DNA of 64,000 nt from Deltaproteobacteria bacterium (lineage in GTDB: Bacteria > Desulfobacterota > Desulfomonilia > UBA1062): the NCBI GenBank assembly GCA_018433085.1, contig JAHDRW010000016.1, positions 1-64,000 of the forward strand, written 5' to 3'. The notes under the pieces are model-generated. The model searched no databases and was not told the DNA's origin. It saw only the letters and a program-made list of their open reading frames with translations. Made by a program: the position numbers and the translations under genes. Each line of letters begins with the position of its first letter. The stretch's first letter is position 1. This document shows, one piece after another, positions 33,734 to 43,019 of the stretch.

Positions 33734-36421
33734 CTAAGCGACTTTTTTTATCTTTACCGCGCTGACCTTATAATCCGGGATATTGGCGACCGGATCAAAG
33801 GCCGCATTGGTCAGACGGTTGACCGCTGCCTCGCTGTAGTGGAAGGGGATGAACACCATTCCCTTGTCGCAACGCCCGTTCACCTCGGCAACTACCTCGA
33901 TGGTCCCTCTCCTGGAAGACACCTCGATCTTGTCGCCGTGTGCTATCCCGAGCGTCACAGCGTCTTCGGGATGGATCTCCACGAAGGGCTGCGGGGTCCT
34001 GGAAACCAGACCCTTCGAGCGTCTGCTCATGGTGGCGGTGTGATACTGATACAGGATACGGCCCGTGCTGAGCAGGAGCGGGTATTCACTGTCGGGCAGC
34101 TCTGCCGGATCGGTGTGCTCGCATACGGAGAAAAGGCCCTTGCCCCGGGTGAACGCCGCAGCGTGAAGAATCGGGGTACCCGGATGCTCGGTGTTCGGGC
34201 ACGGCCACTGGATACCCTCGTTCTCGATCCGGTCATAGGTGATGCCGCCGTACGACACCGTGACCTTACGCACCTCTTCGAAGACCTCCTGCGCCGAGCC
34301 ATACTTCCAGTCTGCGCCGAGTTTATTCGCAAGCAGGGTGATCACTTCCCAGTCCGGCTTGGATTCGCCGGGGGCGTCAACCGCCTTCCGGATGCGCTGA
34401 ACCCTGCGCTCGGTGTTTGTATAGGTGCCGTCCTTTTCCGCCCATGCCGCCGTGGGAAGCACGACGTGTGCGATTTTGCCGGTCTCGTTGAGGAAGATAT
34501 CCTGGACAATCAGAAGATCGAGATTCGCCAGTGCCTTCTCCACATGCGAGAGATCGGGATCCGACATCATGGGGTTTTCGCCCATCACGTACAGGGCCTT
34601 GACGGTTCCGTTCCCGGCCCCATCGATGATCTTCGGGATCGTGAGCCCGGGTTTGTCCGGAAGGGACACGCCCCAGGCCTCTTCGAAGGGCTTCCTGTCC
34701 GCTGCCTCGGTCACCTTCTTGTAGGCCGGAAGGTTTCCCGGCAGGCAGGCCATGTCACAGGCGCCCTGCACGTTGTTCTGCCCGCGGAGCGGGTTCACGC
34801 CCGTGCCCGGACGTCCGATCTGGCCGGTGAGCATGGACAGGTTGGCCAGTGACTTCACGTTGTCGGTCCCGTTGATATGCTGGGTGATGCCCATGGCATA
34901 CACGATGGCCGACGCCCCTGATTTCGCGTACAGCCGTGCGGCCTTCTTGAGGTCTTCGGCCGGGATGCCGGAAATCTTCTCGACATATTCGGGTGTATAC
35001 TTGGCAACCGTTTCTTTGAGCGCCTCGAAATTCTCGGTGCGCTCTGCGACGAACTTCTCGGCGAGCAGTCCCTCGCTGATGATCACGTTCATCAAGCCGT
35101 TGATCCACACGACATCGGTACCGGGTTTCTGCCGGAGCCAGATAGTGGCGAACTTGCCCAGCTCGATGTTTCTCGGATCGGCAAGTATGAGCTTGGCGCC
35201 TCTCTGCGTAACCGCACGCTTGATGAAGGTGGATATCACCGGATGGTTTTCGGTGGTGTTCGTCCCGGTGATGAGATAGCAGTCCGCCTGTCCCAGGTCG
35301 GTGATGGAGTTCGTCATTGCACCAGATCCAAATGCTGCGGCCAGACCGGCCACGGTGGAGCTGTGTCAAAGACGCGCGCAGTGATCGACGTTGTTCGTAC
35401 CGATCACTGCCCGTAGGAATTTCTGGAACAGATAGTTCTCTTCATTCGTGCACCGGGCCGATGAAAGACCTGCGATCGCGTCGGGGCCGTGCTCTTTCTT
35501 GATGGTGTTCAGCTTATCGGCCACGTACAGAATCGCCTCGTCCCAGGTGGCATCCTTCAACTCGCCGTCCACCCGGATCATGGGGTTGGTGAGCCGGTCT
35601 TCATGACCGACGAAATCGTATCCGAAGCGCCCCTTGATGCACAGGCTCCCATAGTTCGGAGCGGGCGCATCCTCGCGGGGGGTGGTAATCTTGACGATAC
35701 GGTTGTCCTTGACGTTCACGTCGAGCTGGCAGCCAACGCCGCAGTATGCGCAGGTATTCCGTACCTTCTGCAGATCGTCGCCCCTGCCCTGGAAGCGCCC
35801 CTGCTTCTCGAAGAGCGCGCCCACGGGACATACCCGCACGCACTCGCCGCAGAACACGCAGTCGGAGTCTTCATACTTCAGACCGAATGCGGGGCCTACC
35901 GCCGCGGTCGGGCCCCTGCCCGAGTAATCGAGCACCTGGTTGACCTGGACCTCGTTGCACGCCCGCACGCACAGGCCGCAGAGCACGCACTTGTTCATGT
36001 CGCGAACGATCATCTCGTTGGCCTGCTCGAGCTCGCGATAGGTCGCAGACTCTTCGAACCTGGGCGACTCTACCCCCAGTGAATAGGCGAGGTCCTGAAG
36101 CACGCAGTTTCCGCTGCTTTCGCATGTGATACAATTATGATGACCCTGGGTCATGAGCAGCTCCACGGTGAGTTTCCGCGAGCTCAGTACTCTTGGTGTA
36201 TTGGTATGCACGACCATGCCGTCTTCCGCGGGCAGGGCGCATGACGCCACAAGAGAGCGCGCCTTTTCGACTTCCACCACACATACCCTGCACGCACCCA
36301 CGGGTTTTATCTGCTCGTGGTGGCACAGGACGGGAATATAAATGCCGTTCGCCTTCGCAACCTGGTAAACGGTCTGACCGGGTGCGAATTCGCATTTTTT
36401 GCCGTCTATGGTTATAACCAT
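33734..36421 (-). CDS. fdhA: Selenocysteine-containing formate dehydrogenase catalytic subunit (Mo/W-bis-MGD)
   Basis: The gene reads through an in-frame TGA at 35366-35368, giving 895 residues with Sec352 in DHCARL-U-HSSTVAGLA, exactly where FdhF-type enzymes carry Sec or Cys. From the N-terminus: a 2Fe-2S domain (C33, C44, C47, C61), a NuoG-like His/Cys cluster (H94/95, C97, C100, C106), two 4Fe-4S ferredoxin clusters (C145-C155 and C188-C198), the proximal 4Fe-4S (C224, C227, C231, C261) and the molybdopterin domains. It oxidises formate or reduces CO2 in the cytoplasm (no Tat signal). Electrons pass to the NuoF/NuoE-like subunits encoded upstream. Confidence 0.95.
35337..35368 (-). promoter_or_regulatory. 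Bacterial SECIS element with the UGA codon of fdhA
   Basis: On the minus strand, 12 nt after the UGA (35368-35366), GTGGCC (35353-35348) pairs with GGCCGC (35342-35337) around the loop GGTCT. The loop matches the GGUCU of the E. coli fdhF SECIS bound by SelB, and the UGA-to-loop distance is 18 nt, close to fdhF. Confidence 0.85.
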
Positions 36422-36485
36422 TTGTTCCCCCTCGGTTTTATATTTGCTTTACGCTGTCCTTGCGTGATTTTTCCCGCACTGATCA

Positions 36486-39400
36486 TCAGATCTCCGCATC
36501 GCACCTGAGACATCTGCAGGCCTCCTTGAAGGCGATCTCCCTGGTGTAGCCGAGCTCCACTTCCTGGAAGTTGCCCGCCCTGTCTGTCACCGCCAGCTCG
36601 GGCATTGCCGCCCTGGGTGTCTCTACCACTTCTTCGTCCACCTCGAACGGAATGTCGATCTTCTCCTCTGCCGGTTCCTTGTAGGCAGGCTCGTTGTTCT
36701 TCACCCTGATCGAGGCATCCACGTCGGCTGCAACCCGATGACCCATGGCGATGGCTTCCACCACCGTTGCCGGGCCTGTGGCCGCGTCGCCGATGATGAA
36801 CACGCTCTCAGCGGTTGTCTTGTTTTTGCTCCGGTTGGTGATCTCTATGCCGCCCCACTTGTCCTTCTTGATGTCGGAGCCTTCGGGGATAAAGGTGGTG
36901 TCGGCCGACTGGGAAATCGCCGGGATGATGGTTTCGGCGCTCAGGGTGTATTCGCTGCCCTCGATGGGGGCGGGCTTGCGCCTGCCGGAGCGGTCGAACT
37001 CGCCGAGCCTCATTCTCTGGCACACCACGCCGCTGAGCTTGCCGTCCTTGCCGACCAGCTTCACCGGGGCGACCAGATACTCGATCTTCACGCCCTCATG
37101 CTCGGCAGCCACGATTTCGTGCTCCCAGGCGGGCATGTCCTTGCGCTCTCTGCGATAGAGGATGGTGACGTCTTTCGCGCCGAGCCGTACCGCGGTTCTG
37201 GCCGCGTCGATGGCCGAGTTTCCGCCGCCTACGATCGCAACCTGTGCACCGATCTTCACATCCCTGCCGAGGTTGACCTCGCGCAGGAACTCGGTGGCGC
37301 CCCAGACACCCTTGAGATCTTCGCCTTCCACGCCCAGCTTCCAGCTGTTGTGCGCACCGACCGCCAGCACGACGATATCGTAGTCCTTCCGCAGCGCGTC
37401 AAAGGATATATCCTTGCCCACCCTGCAGCTGGTCCTGATCTCGACGCCAAGGGCCTCGATGTCCTTCACCTCTTCGGCGATCACGTCTCTGGGGAGACGG
37501 TATTCGGGGATGGCGTAGCGCATCATGCCGCCCGCATAGGGAAGCTCTTCGAACACCGTGACCTTGTAACCGCGTTTTGCCAGATCCTGAGCAGCGGTCA
37601 GGCCTGCGGGGCCTGCACCGATGATTGCGACCTTCTCCTTGCGGGTGACGGGCACGGGTTCGATTGCGGGCTTCTTGCCGTTGTCGGCAATGTAACGCTT
37701 GAGCCAGGCAATGGCCATGGGCTCGTCAAGCTGACCCCTGCGGCACTTGGATGCGCAGAACTGGGGACAGACACGTCCGCAGATGCCGGGGAACGGGTTG
37801 GTTTTCTTCATGACCCGGTAGGCATCCTCCAGCCTGCCCGCCCGGATGAGCGCGATGTACGCGGGAACGTCCATCTCGATGGGGCATGCGTGCTGGCACG
37901 GCGACTTGAACAGAGCGGAGCACACCGCGGCCGGACACTTCTTGTCGTAGATATGGGCCTCGTACTCGTCCCTGAAGTAGCGGATGGTGGAGAGCACCGG
38001 GTTCGGGGCCGTCTGGCCCAGACCGCACAGGGCCGAGTCCTTGATAATGGTGGCCAGCTCTTCGAGCAGCTCGATGTCGCCGTCCCTGCCCTCGCCCTTG
38101 CAGATCCTCTGGAGGATCTGGAGCATGCGCTTGGTGCCCTCACGGCACGGGGTGCATTTACCGCAGGACTCTTCCTGGCAGAACTCCATGAAGAACCGGG
38201 CCGTGTCGACCATACAGGTGTCCTCGTCCATAACGATGAGGCCGCCCGAGCCCATGATGGCCCCGAGCTTCACGATCTCTTCATAGTCGGTGGGGGTGTT
38301 CAGCGCCGACGCCGGGATGCAGCCGCCGGACGGTCCGCCGAGCTGGGCTGCCTTGTACCCTTTGCCGTTCCTGATCCCGCCGCCGATGTCGAAGATGATG
38401 TCGCCGATGGGGGTACCCATGGGAACCTCGACCAGGCCGACATTGTTCACCGCGCCGGTCAGGGCGAACACCTTGGTGCCCTTGGAGCGCTCGGTACCGA
38501 TGGATGAGTACCAGCTTCCGCCCTTGAGGACTATCTGCGGTATGTTCGCGTAGGTCTCCACGTTGTTCAGAACCGAGGGCTTCTCCCACAGACCCTTGAC
38601 AGCCGGGAACGGCGGCCTCGGCCTCGGCATGCCACGCTTGCCCTCGATGGATCCCATGAGCGCGGTCTCTTCGCCGCAGACGAACGCGCCTGCGCCCTGG
38701 TAAACCTCGATGTCCAGGCTGTAGCCGGAACCGAGAATGTCATCACCCAGAAGACCATAGTCCTTGGCCTGCTCGATGGCGAGCATGAGGCGTTTGATGG
38801 CAAGGGGATACTCGGCCCTGCAATAGATATAGCCCTTGCTGGCGCCGATGGAGTAACCGCCGATGATCATGCCCTCCAGGACTGCGTGGGGATCGGCTTC
38901 CAGGATCGAACGGTCCATGAACGCCCCGGGGTCGCCCTCGTCCGCGTTGCAGAGGATATACTTCACATCGCCCTGCGACTTCCTGGCAAAGGACCACTTG
39001 AGGCCGGTGGGGAATCCTCCACCTCCTCTTCCGCGGAGACCCGACTTCTTGATCTCCTCGATGACCTCGTCCGGCGTCAACTCTGTGAGCGCCTTCGCAG
39101 CACCCATGTAGCCGTCTCTGGCGATGTACTCGTCAATCTTCTCGGCATCGATAAGGCCTCGGTTTTTCAGGGCGATGAGCATCTGCTTGCCAAAGAACGG
39201 GATGTCGAGCATATGGGGAATGGGAACTTCCTTGTCCGGCTCCTTGTACATGAGTCTCTGGACAGGCCTTCCCTTGATGATGTGCTCTTCGATGATCTCC
39301 TTGACATCGTCCGCCTTGACATACTGATAGAAGGTGCCCTCGGGATAGATCACCATGATGGGCCCGGCCGCGCAGAACCCGTTGCACCCGGTTTCTACGA

Positions 39401-39527
39401 TCGCCACCTCATCGGAGAGCCCCTTTGCCGTTATTTCCCTGACGACTGCTTGATGGACGCCCTCACTGCCCGACGCCCTGCAGCCGGTTCCGCCACATAC
39501 GAGAATATGAGATCGAAAGACCTTCAT
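36486..39527 (-). CDS. NuoF-GltD fusion flavoprotein of the formate dehydrogenase complex
   Basis: This 1013-residue protein has a thioredoxin-like 2Fe-2S domain (C11, C16, C48, C52), a NuoF/HydB-like NADH-FMN domain (about 110-530; GRGGGGFPTGLKWSF, then 4Fe-4S ESCGKCTPCREG), and from about residue 545 a GltD/dihydropyrimidine-dehydrogenase-like half. The latter has Cys clusters (CQHACP, CGRVCPQFC), an FAD fold (IIGAGPAGLTAAQDLAKRG) and a second nucleotide fold (IVGGGNSAIDAARTAVRLGA). It thus has two flavin and two pyridine-nucleotide sites. Coupling of NAD(H), NADP(H) or ferredoxin to formate is inferred, not shown. It ends in ACRCLRCDAEI. Confidence 0.9.
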   Translation of the reverse strand: MKVFRSHILVCGGTGCRASGSEGVHQAVVREITAKGLSDEVAIVETGCNGFCAAGPIMVIYPEGTFYQYVKADDVKEIIEEHIIKGRPVQRLMYKEPDKEVPIPHMLDIPFFGKQMLIALKNRGLIDAEKIDEYIARDGYMGAAKALTELTPDEVIEEIKKSGLRGRGGGGFPTGLKWSFARKSQGDVKYILCNADEGDPGAFMDRSILEADPHAVLEGMIIGGYSIGASKGYIYCRAEYPLAIKRLMLAIEQAKDYGLLGDDILGSGYSLDIEVYQGAGAFVCGEETALMGSIEGKRGMPRPRPPFPAVKGLWEKPSVLNNVETYANIPQIVLKGGSWYSSIGTERSKGTKVFALTGAVNNVGLVEVPMGTPIGDIIFDIGGGIRNGKGYKAAQLGGPSGGCIPASALNTPTDYEEIVKLGAIMGSGGLIVMDEDTCMVDTARFFMEFCQEESCGKCTPCREGTKRMLQILQRICKGEGRDGDIELLEELATIIKDSALCGLGQTAPNPVLSTIRYFRDEYEAHIYDKKCPAAVCSALFKSPCQHACPIEMDVPAYIALIRAGRLEDAYRVMKKTNPFPGICGRVCPQFCASKCRRGQLDEPMAIAWLKRYIADNGKKPAIEPVPVTRKEKVAIIGAGPAGLTAAQDLAKRGYKVTVFEELPYAGGMMRYAIPEYRLPRDVIAEEVKDIEALGVEIRTSCRVGKDISFDALRKDYDIVVLAVGAHNSWKLGVEGEDLKGVWGATEFLREVNLGRDVKIGAQVAIVGGGNSAIDAARTAVRLGAKDVTILYRRERKDMPAWEHEIVAAEHEGVKIEYLVAPVKLVGKDGKLSGVVCQRMRLGEFDRSGRRKPAPIEGSEYTLSAETIIPAISQSADTTFIPEGSDIKKDKWGGIEITNRSKNKTTAESVFIIGDAATGPATVVEAIAMGHRVAADVDASIRVKNNEPAYKEPAEEKIDIPFEVDEEVVETPRAAMPELAVTDRAGNFQEVELGYTREIAFKEACRCLRCDAEI

Positions 39528-39917
39528 TTATTTTCCCCCTTCCTGCTCTCTGCCTCTTGCCAGGACAAACTCCGTCTGGATTTTGCCGCCGAGGACATGC
39601 TGTTTGAATATCTGACGGGCCTTGTTCTCGGTGAGGAACTCGTAGACGATGGGTTCCTTGCCCTGCTCCTCAACGGTTGCAAGAGGTTCGCGGCTGCAGA
39701 TGCCGATGCAGCCCGAGGTGGTGATGAGCACGTCGTTGACGTTGGCTTCGCTTATTTCATTCATGAACGTATCGAGGATCGACTTTGCACCCGAGGCGAT
39801 CCCGCAGGTTCCCATGTGAACGGTCAGCTTCACGCGCTTGTTTCCCGCGCGGAACTGATCTTCCTTCTCGACCTTATCCTTGATCTTTTTCAGATCGTTG
39901 ATGCTTAATTTCGCCAT
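39528..39917 (-). CDS. 2Fe-2S thioredoxin-like ferredoxin subunit
   Basis: This 129-residue protein has a short coiled N-terminus and a thioredoxin-fold ferredoxin domain with cysteines in MGTCGIASGAK and TTSGCIGICSREP, as in NuoE C-terminal and HydB N-terminal domains. It would relay electrons between the NuoE-like and NuoF-like subunits. It abuts the flavoprotein gene with no gap and lies 9 nt after the NuoE-like gene. Confidence 0.88.
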   Translation of the reverse strand: MAKLSINDLKKIKDKVEKEDQFRAGNKRVKLTVHMGTCGIASGAKSILDTFMNEISEANVNDVLITTSGCIGICSREPLATVEEQGKEPIVYEFLTENKARQIFKQHVLGGKIQTEFVLARGREQEGGK

Positions 39918-39926
39918 TGCGGCCTC

Positions 39927-40433
39927 CTATCGGTACTGAGCGAGAACACCCGCGAGCTTCGCAGGCTTCATCTGGCCGTGAGTGTCTTCATCGATAACCA
40001 CAACCGGCGCGAGTCCGCAGGCACCCAGGCAGCGAACGGTCTCCAGCGAGAAGTTCCTGTCCTCGGTGCATTCGCCGGGCTGGATGCCCAGATTGTGGAC
40101 CAGCTCGTCGAGTATCCTCTGACCGCCGCGCACGTAACAGGCCGTGCCCAGACACACTCTGACGACATGCTTTCCCCGGGGGACCATTGTGAAAAACGAG
40201 TAGAAGGTCACAACGCCGTACACGTTGGCAACGGGAAGATTGAGGCCCTTTGCCACGCGGTACTGCAGTGCCATGGGGAGATATCCGCATACATCCTGGA
40301 CCTTTTCGAGGACCGGGATCAGTGCCCCTGGTTTTGACTTGTATCTGCCAATGATTTCATCGACTTGCTCGAGCTGATCAGCAGTGAATTCTGCCAGCCC
40401 TGCTTCCATTTGGGTCCTATCCATACCTGCCAC
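39927..40433 (-). CDS. NuoE-like 24-kDa 2Fe-2S subunit
   Basis: This 168-residue protein has the helical N-terminal bundle and the 2Fe-2S site of NuoE/HydC: VCLGTACYVRGG and TVRCLGACGLAPVVVID. YGVVTFYSFF is also a family hallmark. It opens the operon NuoE-like, ferredoxin, NuoF-GltD, fdhA, focA. It supports NAD-linked rather than quinone-linked chemistry because no membrane subunits accompany it. Confidence 0.93.
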   Translation of the reverse strand: MAGMDRTQMEAGLAEFTADQLEQVDEIIGRYKSKPGALIPVLEKVQDVCGYLPMALQYRVAKGLNLPVANVYGVVTFYSFFTMVPRGKHVVRVCLGTACYVRGGQRILDELVHNLGIQPGECTEDRNFSLETVRCLGACGLAPVVVIDEDTHGQMKPAKLAGVLAQYR

Positions 40434-40533
40434 TTTCTCCTCCCTTATGTTCCGTTATATGCTTTGTACATACTACGTACGTACCCCGTGACGTCGACTA
40501 TCGTGACATACCACGCATTTCTTTCTGTATCAA

Positions 40534-40563
40534 GTATAAACTGAATGGTGGCTCACTATTCAG
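40534..40563 (-). promoter_or_regulatory. Promoter region with 23-bp near-palindrome upstream of the formate operon
   Basis: CTGAAT (40541-40546) and ATTCAG (40558-40563) form an inverted repeat extended by GTG/CAC around a GCT centre (40541-40563), with one mismatched pair. On the minus strand it covers the -35 region of a possible promoter whose -10 is TATACT (40539-40534). An activator or repressor of the formate dehydrogenase operon could bind here. The divergent mobA side is 230-280 nt away. Confidence 0.5.
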
Positions 40564-40594
40564 AAAAGCTTTTTCCCCTTATTTTTAGTGGTTT

Positions 40595-40798
40595 ATGACC
40601 TCTCAGGAATTACTGATAGTTGACTCCGGGACGTTTTTCCGTCTGATCTGTCTCAAAATTGATGAAAAAGAACGCTCGGAAAAACTCCTCGGGGAACTCC
40701 CAGCAAGAAGAATCCTGGAATTGTTGGTCTCTGTCGGCCTGCGATATAATACGGACTGGGATAGAAATCAAGCTATATCTGCTTTGCAGAGCAGATGA
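40595..40798 (+). CDS. Possible small ORF ahead of mobA, unknown
   Basis: This frame encodes 67 residues, MTSQELLIVDSGTFFRLICL to ISALQSR, with a 4-nt overlap (ATGA) to the longest mobA frame. No ribosome site is obvious and no family is recognised, so it may not be expressed. Its only support is position and the overlap. Confidence 0.25.
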   Translation: MTSQELLIVDSGTFFRLICLKIDEKERSEKLLGELPARRILELLVSVGLRYNTDWDRNQAISALQSR

Positions 40799-41406
40799 AA
40801 ATGGAGCTTGACACAACTTGCGTAACCTCAATAAGTTGTCCCGTCATGACGGGCATCGTACTGATTGGCGGCAGATCAAGACGGTTCGGCGCGGACAAGG
40901 TGATGGCCCCGATGGGTGAGAAGATACTCATCGAGCGGGTCACCGACATCATTTCCCCGCTCTTCTCGGAGGTGGTCCTCGTCGGCCACGCGCGTGAAGG
41001 TCTGGAAGACTTTCACATCGTGGAAGACCTCACCCCGGGCCAGGGGCCCCTGGGCGGCATCCGCACCGCGCTGAGCGTGTCGAAGACCCCTCACTGTTTT
41101 GTTTTCGCCGCCGACATGCCTAACCTGAGCAAAACATTCATCGAGTACATGATCTCGGTCACGGACGACCACGACGCGGTCGTTCCGGTCTGGTCAAAGG
41201 GCCGGGAACCGCTCCATGCGGTCTATCACCGCAGAATACTCCCCAAGGCCGAAGACCTTCTCGACAAGCAGGTGTACAGGATATTCAGCCTTCTCTCCGC
41301 GGTAGACACCCTGACCATTGAGGAGGAGACCATACGCAGGTTCACCGACCCGGCGGTCACCTTTGCCAACATCAACACCATCGAAGACCTGGGCCTGGCG
41401 ACCTGA
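40795..41406 (+). CDS. mobA: Molybdenum cofactor guanylyltransferase
   Basis: This protein has 203 residues, or 186 from the ATG at 40846. It attaches GMP to molybdopterin to make the bis-MGD cofactor that formate dehydrogenase needs. It has the N-terminal nucleotide site MTGIVLIGGRSRRFGADK, GQGPLGGIRTAL, and the metal-binding FAADMPNLS; PVWSKGREPLHAVYHR is also typical. The core motif begins 17 residues in, so the later start is more natural for the family, but neither start has a strong ribosome site. It is divergent from the formate operon. Confidence 0.88.
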   Translation: MKMELDTTCVTSISCPVMTGIVLIGGRSRRFGADKVMAPMGEKILIERVTDIISPLFSEVVLVGHAREGLEDFHIVEDLTPGQGPLGGIRTALSVSKTPHCFVFAADMPNLSKTFIEYMISVTDDHDAVVPVWSKGREPLHAVYHRRILPKAEDLLDKQVYRIFSLLSAVDTLTIEEETIRRFTDPAVTFANINTIEDLGLAT

Positions 41407-41510
41407 AAGAACGGCGGAATAACCCTGCGGGTTATTTGAAAAAAATTATTACCCTGAGAGCCCGGTTACCTTGGAAATCGATCCCGCACTGTGGTATAGG
41501 TTTCCTTCAA

Positions 41511-42392
41511 ATGATGAACGAAATCCATCTCCTCAGCAGCGTCACCGAACTCATGGAAAAGGCATGCACCATGCTGCCCGATGATGTGCACGCAGCACTC
41601 TCACGGGCTCTCGAAACAGAACAGGAGGGCTCCATTGCCCGCGACACCCTGAAAACGATCCTTCAGAGCGCGCGGCTCTCCCGGGAACGCGGCATCCCTC
41701 TCTGCCAGGACACCGGGGTACCCCTGATCATTGTCAGGACCTTTCCCGGCCCTGCGATGTTCGCCATCGAAACCGCCGTAGTGGAGGGCTTAAGGCAGCT
41801 CACGGAAAGGGGCATCCTCCGCCAGAACTGCGTGGACCCCGTCACGGGCAGGAACACGGGTGACAATATCGGGGAGCACGTGCCGCAGATCCATTTTCTC
41901 CCCGCCCGGGAAGCGACATCCATCGGGGTGATGTTCAAGGGAGGCGGGTCGGAGAACGTGAGCACCCAGTACGCCCTGCCCCACACCGGCCTCGGCGCTG
42001 ACAGGGATCTGGACGGGGTCCGCAAGTGCGTGCTGGACGCCGCCTTCCAGGCACAGGGCAAGGGCTGCTCCCCGGGAATCCTGGGCATCTGCATCGGCGG
42101 CGACCGGGCATCCGGCTACCTCATCGCCAAGGAGACACTGTTCCGCAGGCTCGATGAGAGAAACCCCTCCCCGGTCCTGGCTAAACTCGAAGACGCCATC
42201 GTGGGGCAGGCGAACTCCCTGGGCATCGGTCCCATGGGCCTCGGCGGCAGCACCACGCTCCTGGGCGCCAGGGTCGCTTCGGCAGGCCGGCACCCCGCCT
42301 GTTATTTCGTGACCGTGAGCTATTCCTGCTGGGCCACGAGGCGCGCCCGCATCGAGCTCGACGAGAAGGGGAGGATCAGGCGATGGCTCTGA
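41511..42392 (+). CDS. Fumarate hydratase class I, alpha subunit
   Basis: This 293-residue 4Fe-4S hydratase subunit (TtdA/FumA N-terminal type) has LCQDTGVPLIIV, the RQNCVDPVTGRNTGDNIGEH region, GGGSENVSTQYALPHTG, and LGICIGGDRASGY. Cysteines in these motifs bind the cluster. The frame is open to 41436; ATG 41511 or 41514 is the natural start. It overlaps the beta subunit by 10 nt. Fumarate to malate in an oxidative or reductive TCA branch is the likely role; tartrate dehydratase is the alternative. Confidence 0.9.
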   Translation: MMNEIHLLSSVTELMEKACTMLPDDVHAALSRALETEQEGSIARDTLKTILQSARLSRERGIPLCQDTGVPLIIVRTFPGPAMFAIETAVVEGLRQLTERGILRQNCVDPVTGRNTGDNIGEHVPQIHFLPAREATSIGVMFKGGGSENVSTQYALPHTGLGADRDLDGVRKCVLDAAFQAQGKGCSPGILGICIGGDRASGYLIAKETLFRRLDERNPSPVLAKLEDAIVGQANSLGIGPMGLGGSTTLLGARVASAGRHPACYFVTVSYSCWATRRARIELDEKGRIRRWL

Positions 42393-42970
42393 CCTCGCTC
42401 ACTTCACCCCTTTCGCCCGAGACCGCCCGGGCCTTGCGCACAGGTGATCAGGTGCTCCTGTCCGGTAGGATCGTCACGGCCAGGGACCAGGTACACAAAT
42501 ACCTCGCTTCCGGAGGGGGCTCGCCTGTGGATCTCCGCGGACTGGTCATCTACCACTGCGGCCCGGTAACGGTCCGCCAGGGCGATACCTGGCGAGTGAC
42601 CGCCGCCGGTCCCACCACCTCGATGAGAGAAGAACCCTACGAGGCCCGCGTGATCCAAACGCATCACCCCGGCGCGATCATGGGCAAGGGGGGCATGGGA
42701 GAGGCCACACGCGCGGCGCTTCAGTCCGAAGGGTGCGTCTACCTACACCTCACCGGTGGAGCCGCCTCGTTCATCGCCGGGCGAATCATCGCAGTGGAGG
42801 AGGTCCATCTCCTGGAGTTCGGACGGCCCGAGGCCATGTGGGTGCTCAAGGTCGAGGACCTGCCGGCCCTGGTCACCATGGACGCGCAGGGCCGTTCGCT
42901 CCACCATGACATCGAACATGCTTCGCAGGAAATTCTGAAGCGGTTATTGAACACCCCCTTTTCTTCATGA
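42383..42970 (+). CDS. Fumarate hydratase class I, beta subunit
   Basis: This 195-residue partner subunit (FumA C-terminal/TtdB type) has GDQVLLSGRIVTARDQVHKYL, IYHCGPVTV, AGPTTSMREEPYE and the GKGGMGEAT loop. It completes the substrate pocket. It is translated with a 10-nt overlap. The SDR gene follows after 49 nt with a strong GGAGGAGG site, probably in the same transcript. Confidence 0.92.
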   Translation: MALTSLTSPLSPETARALRTGDQVLLSGRIVTARDQVHKYLASGGGSPVDLRGLVIYHCGPVTVRQGDTWRVTAAGPTTSMREEPYEARVIQTHHPGAIMGKGGMGEATRAALQSEGCVYLHLTGGAASFIAGRIIAVEEVHLLEFGRPEAMWVLKVEDLPALVTMDAQGRSLHHDIEHASQEILKRLLNTPFSS

Positions 42971-43019
42971 TCGCGTTCTAAAAAGGGGGAACACACATAA
43001 GAAGGAGGAGGAAGATCGT

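Noticed and set aside
35353-36421. Formate dehydrogenase gene broken into two genes or a pseudogene
   Set aside because: The single TGA sits at the catalytic Sec/Cys position and is followed by a SECIS hairpin, so it is recoded rather than a defect.
40610-40831. 73-residue minus-strand frame in the mobA / formate operon intergenic region
   Set aside because: No ribosome site or family features; it is opposite the possible 67-residue frame and the mobA start.
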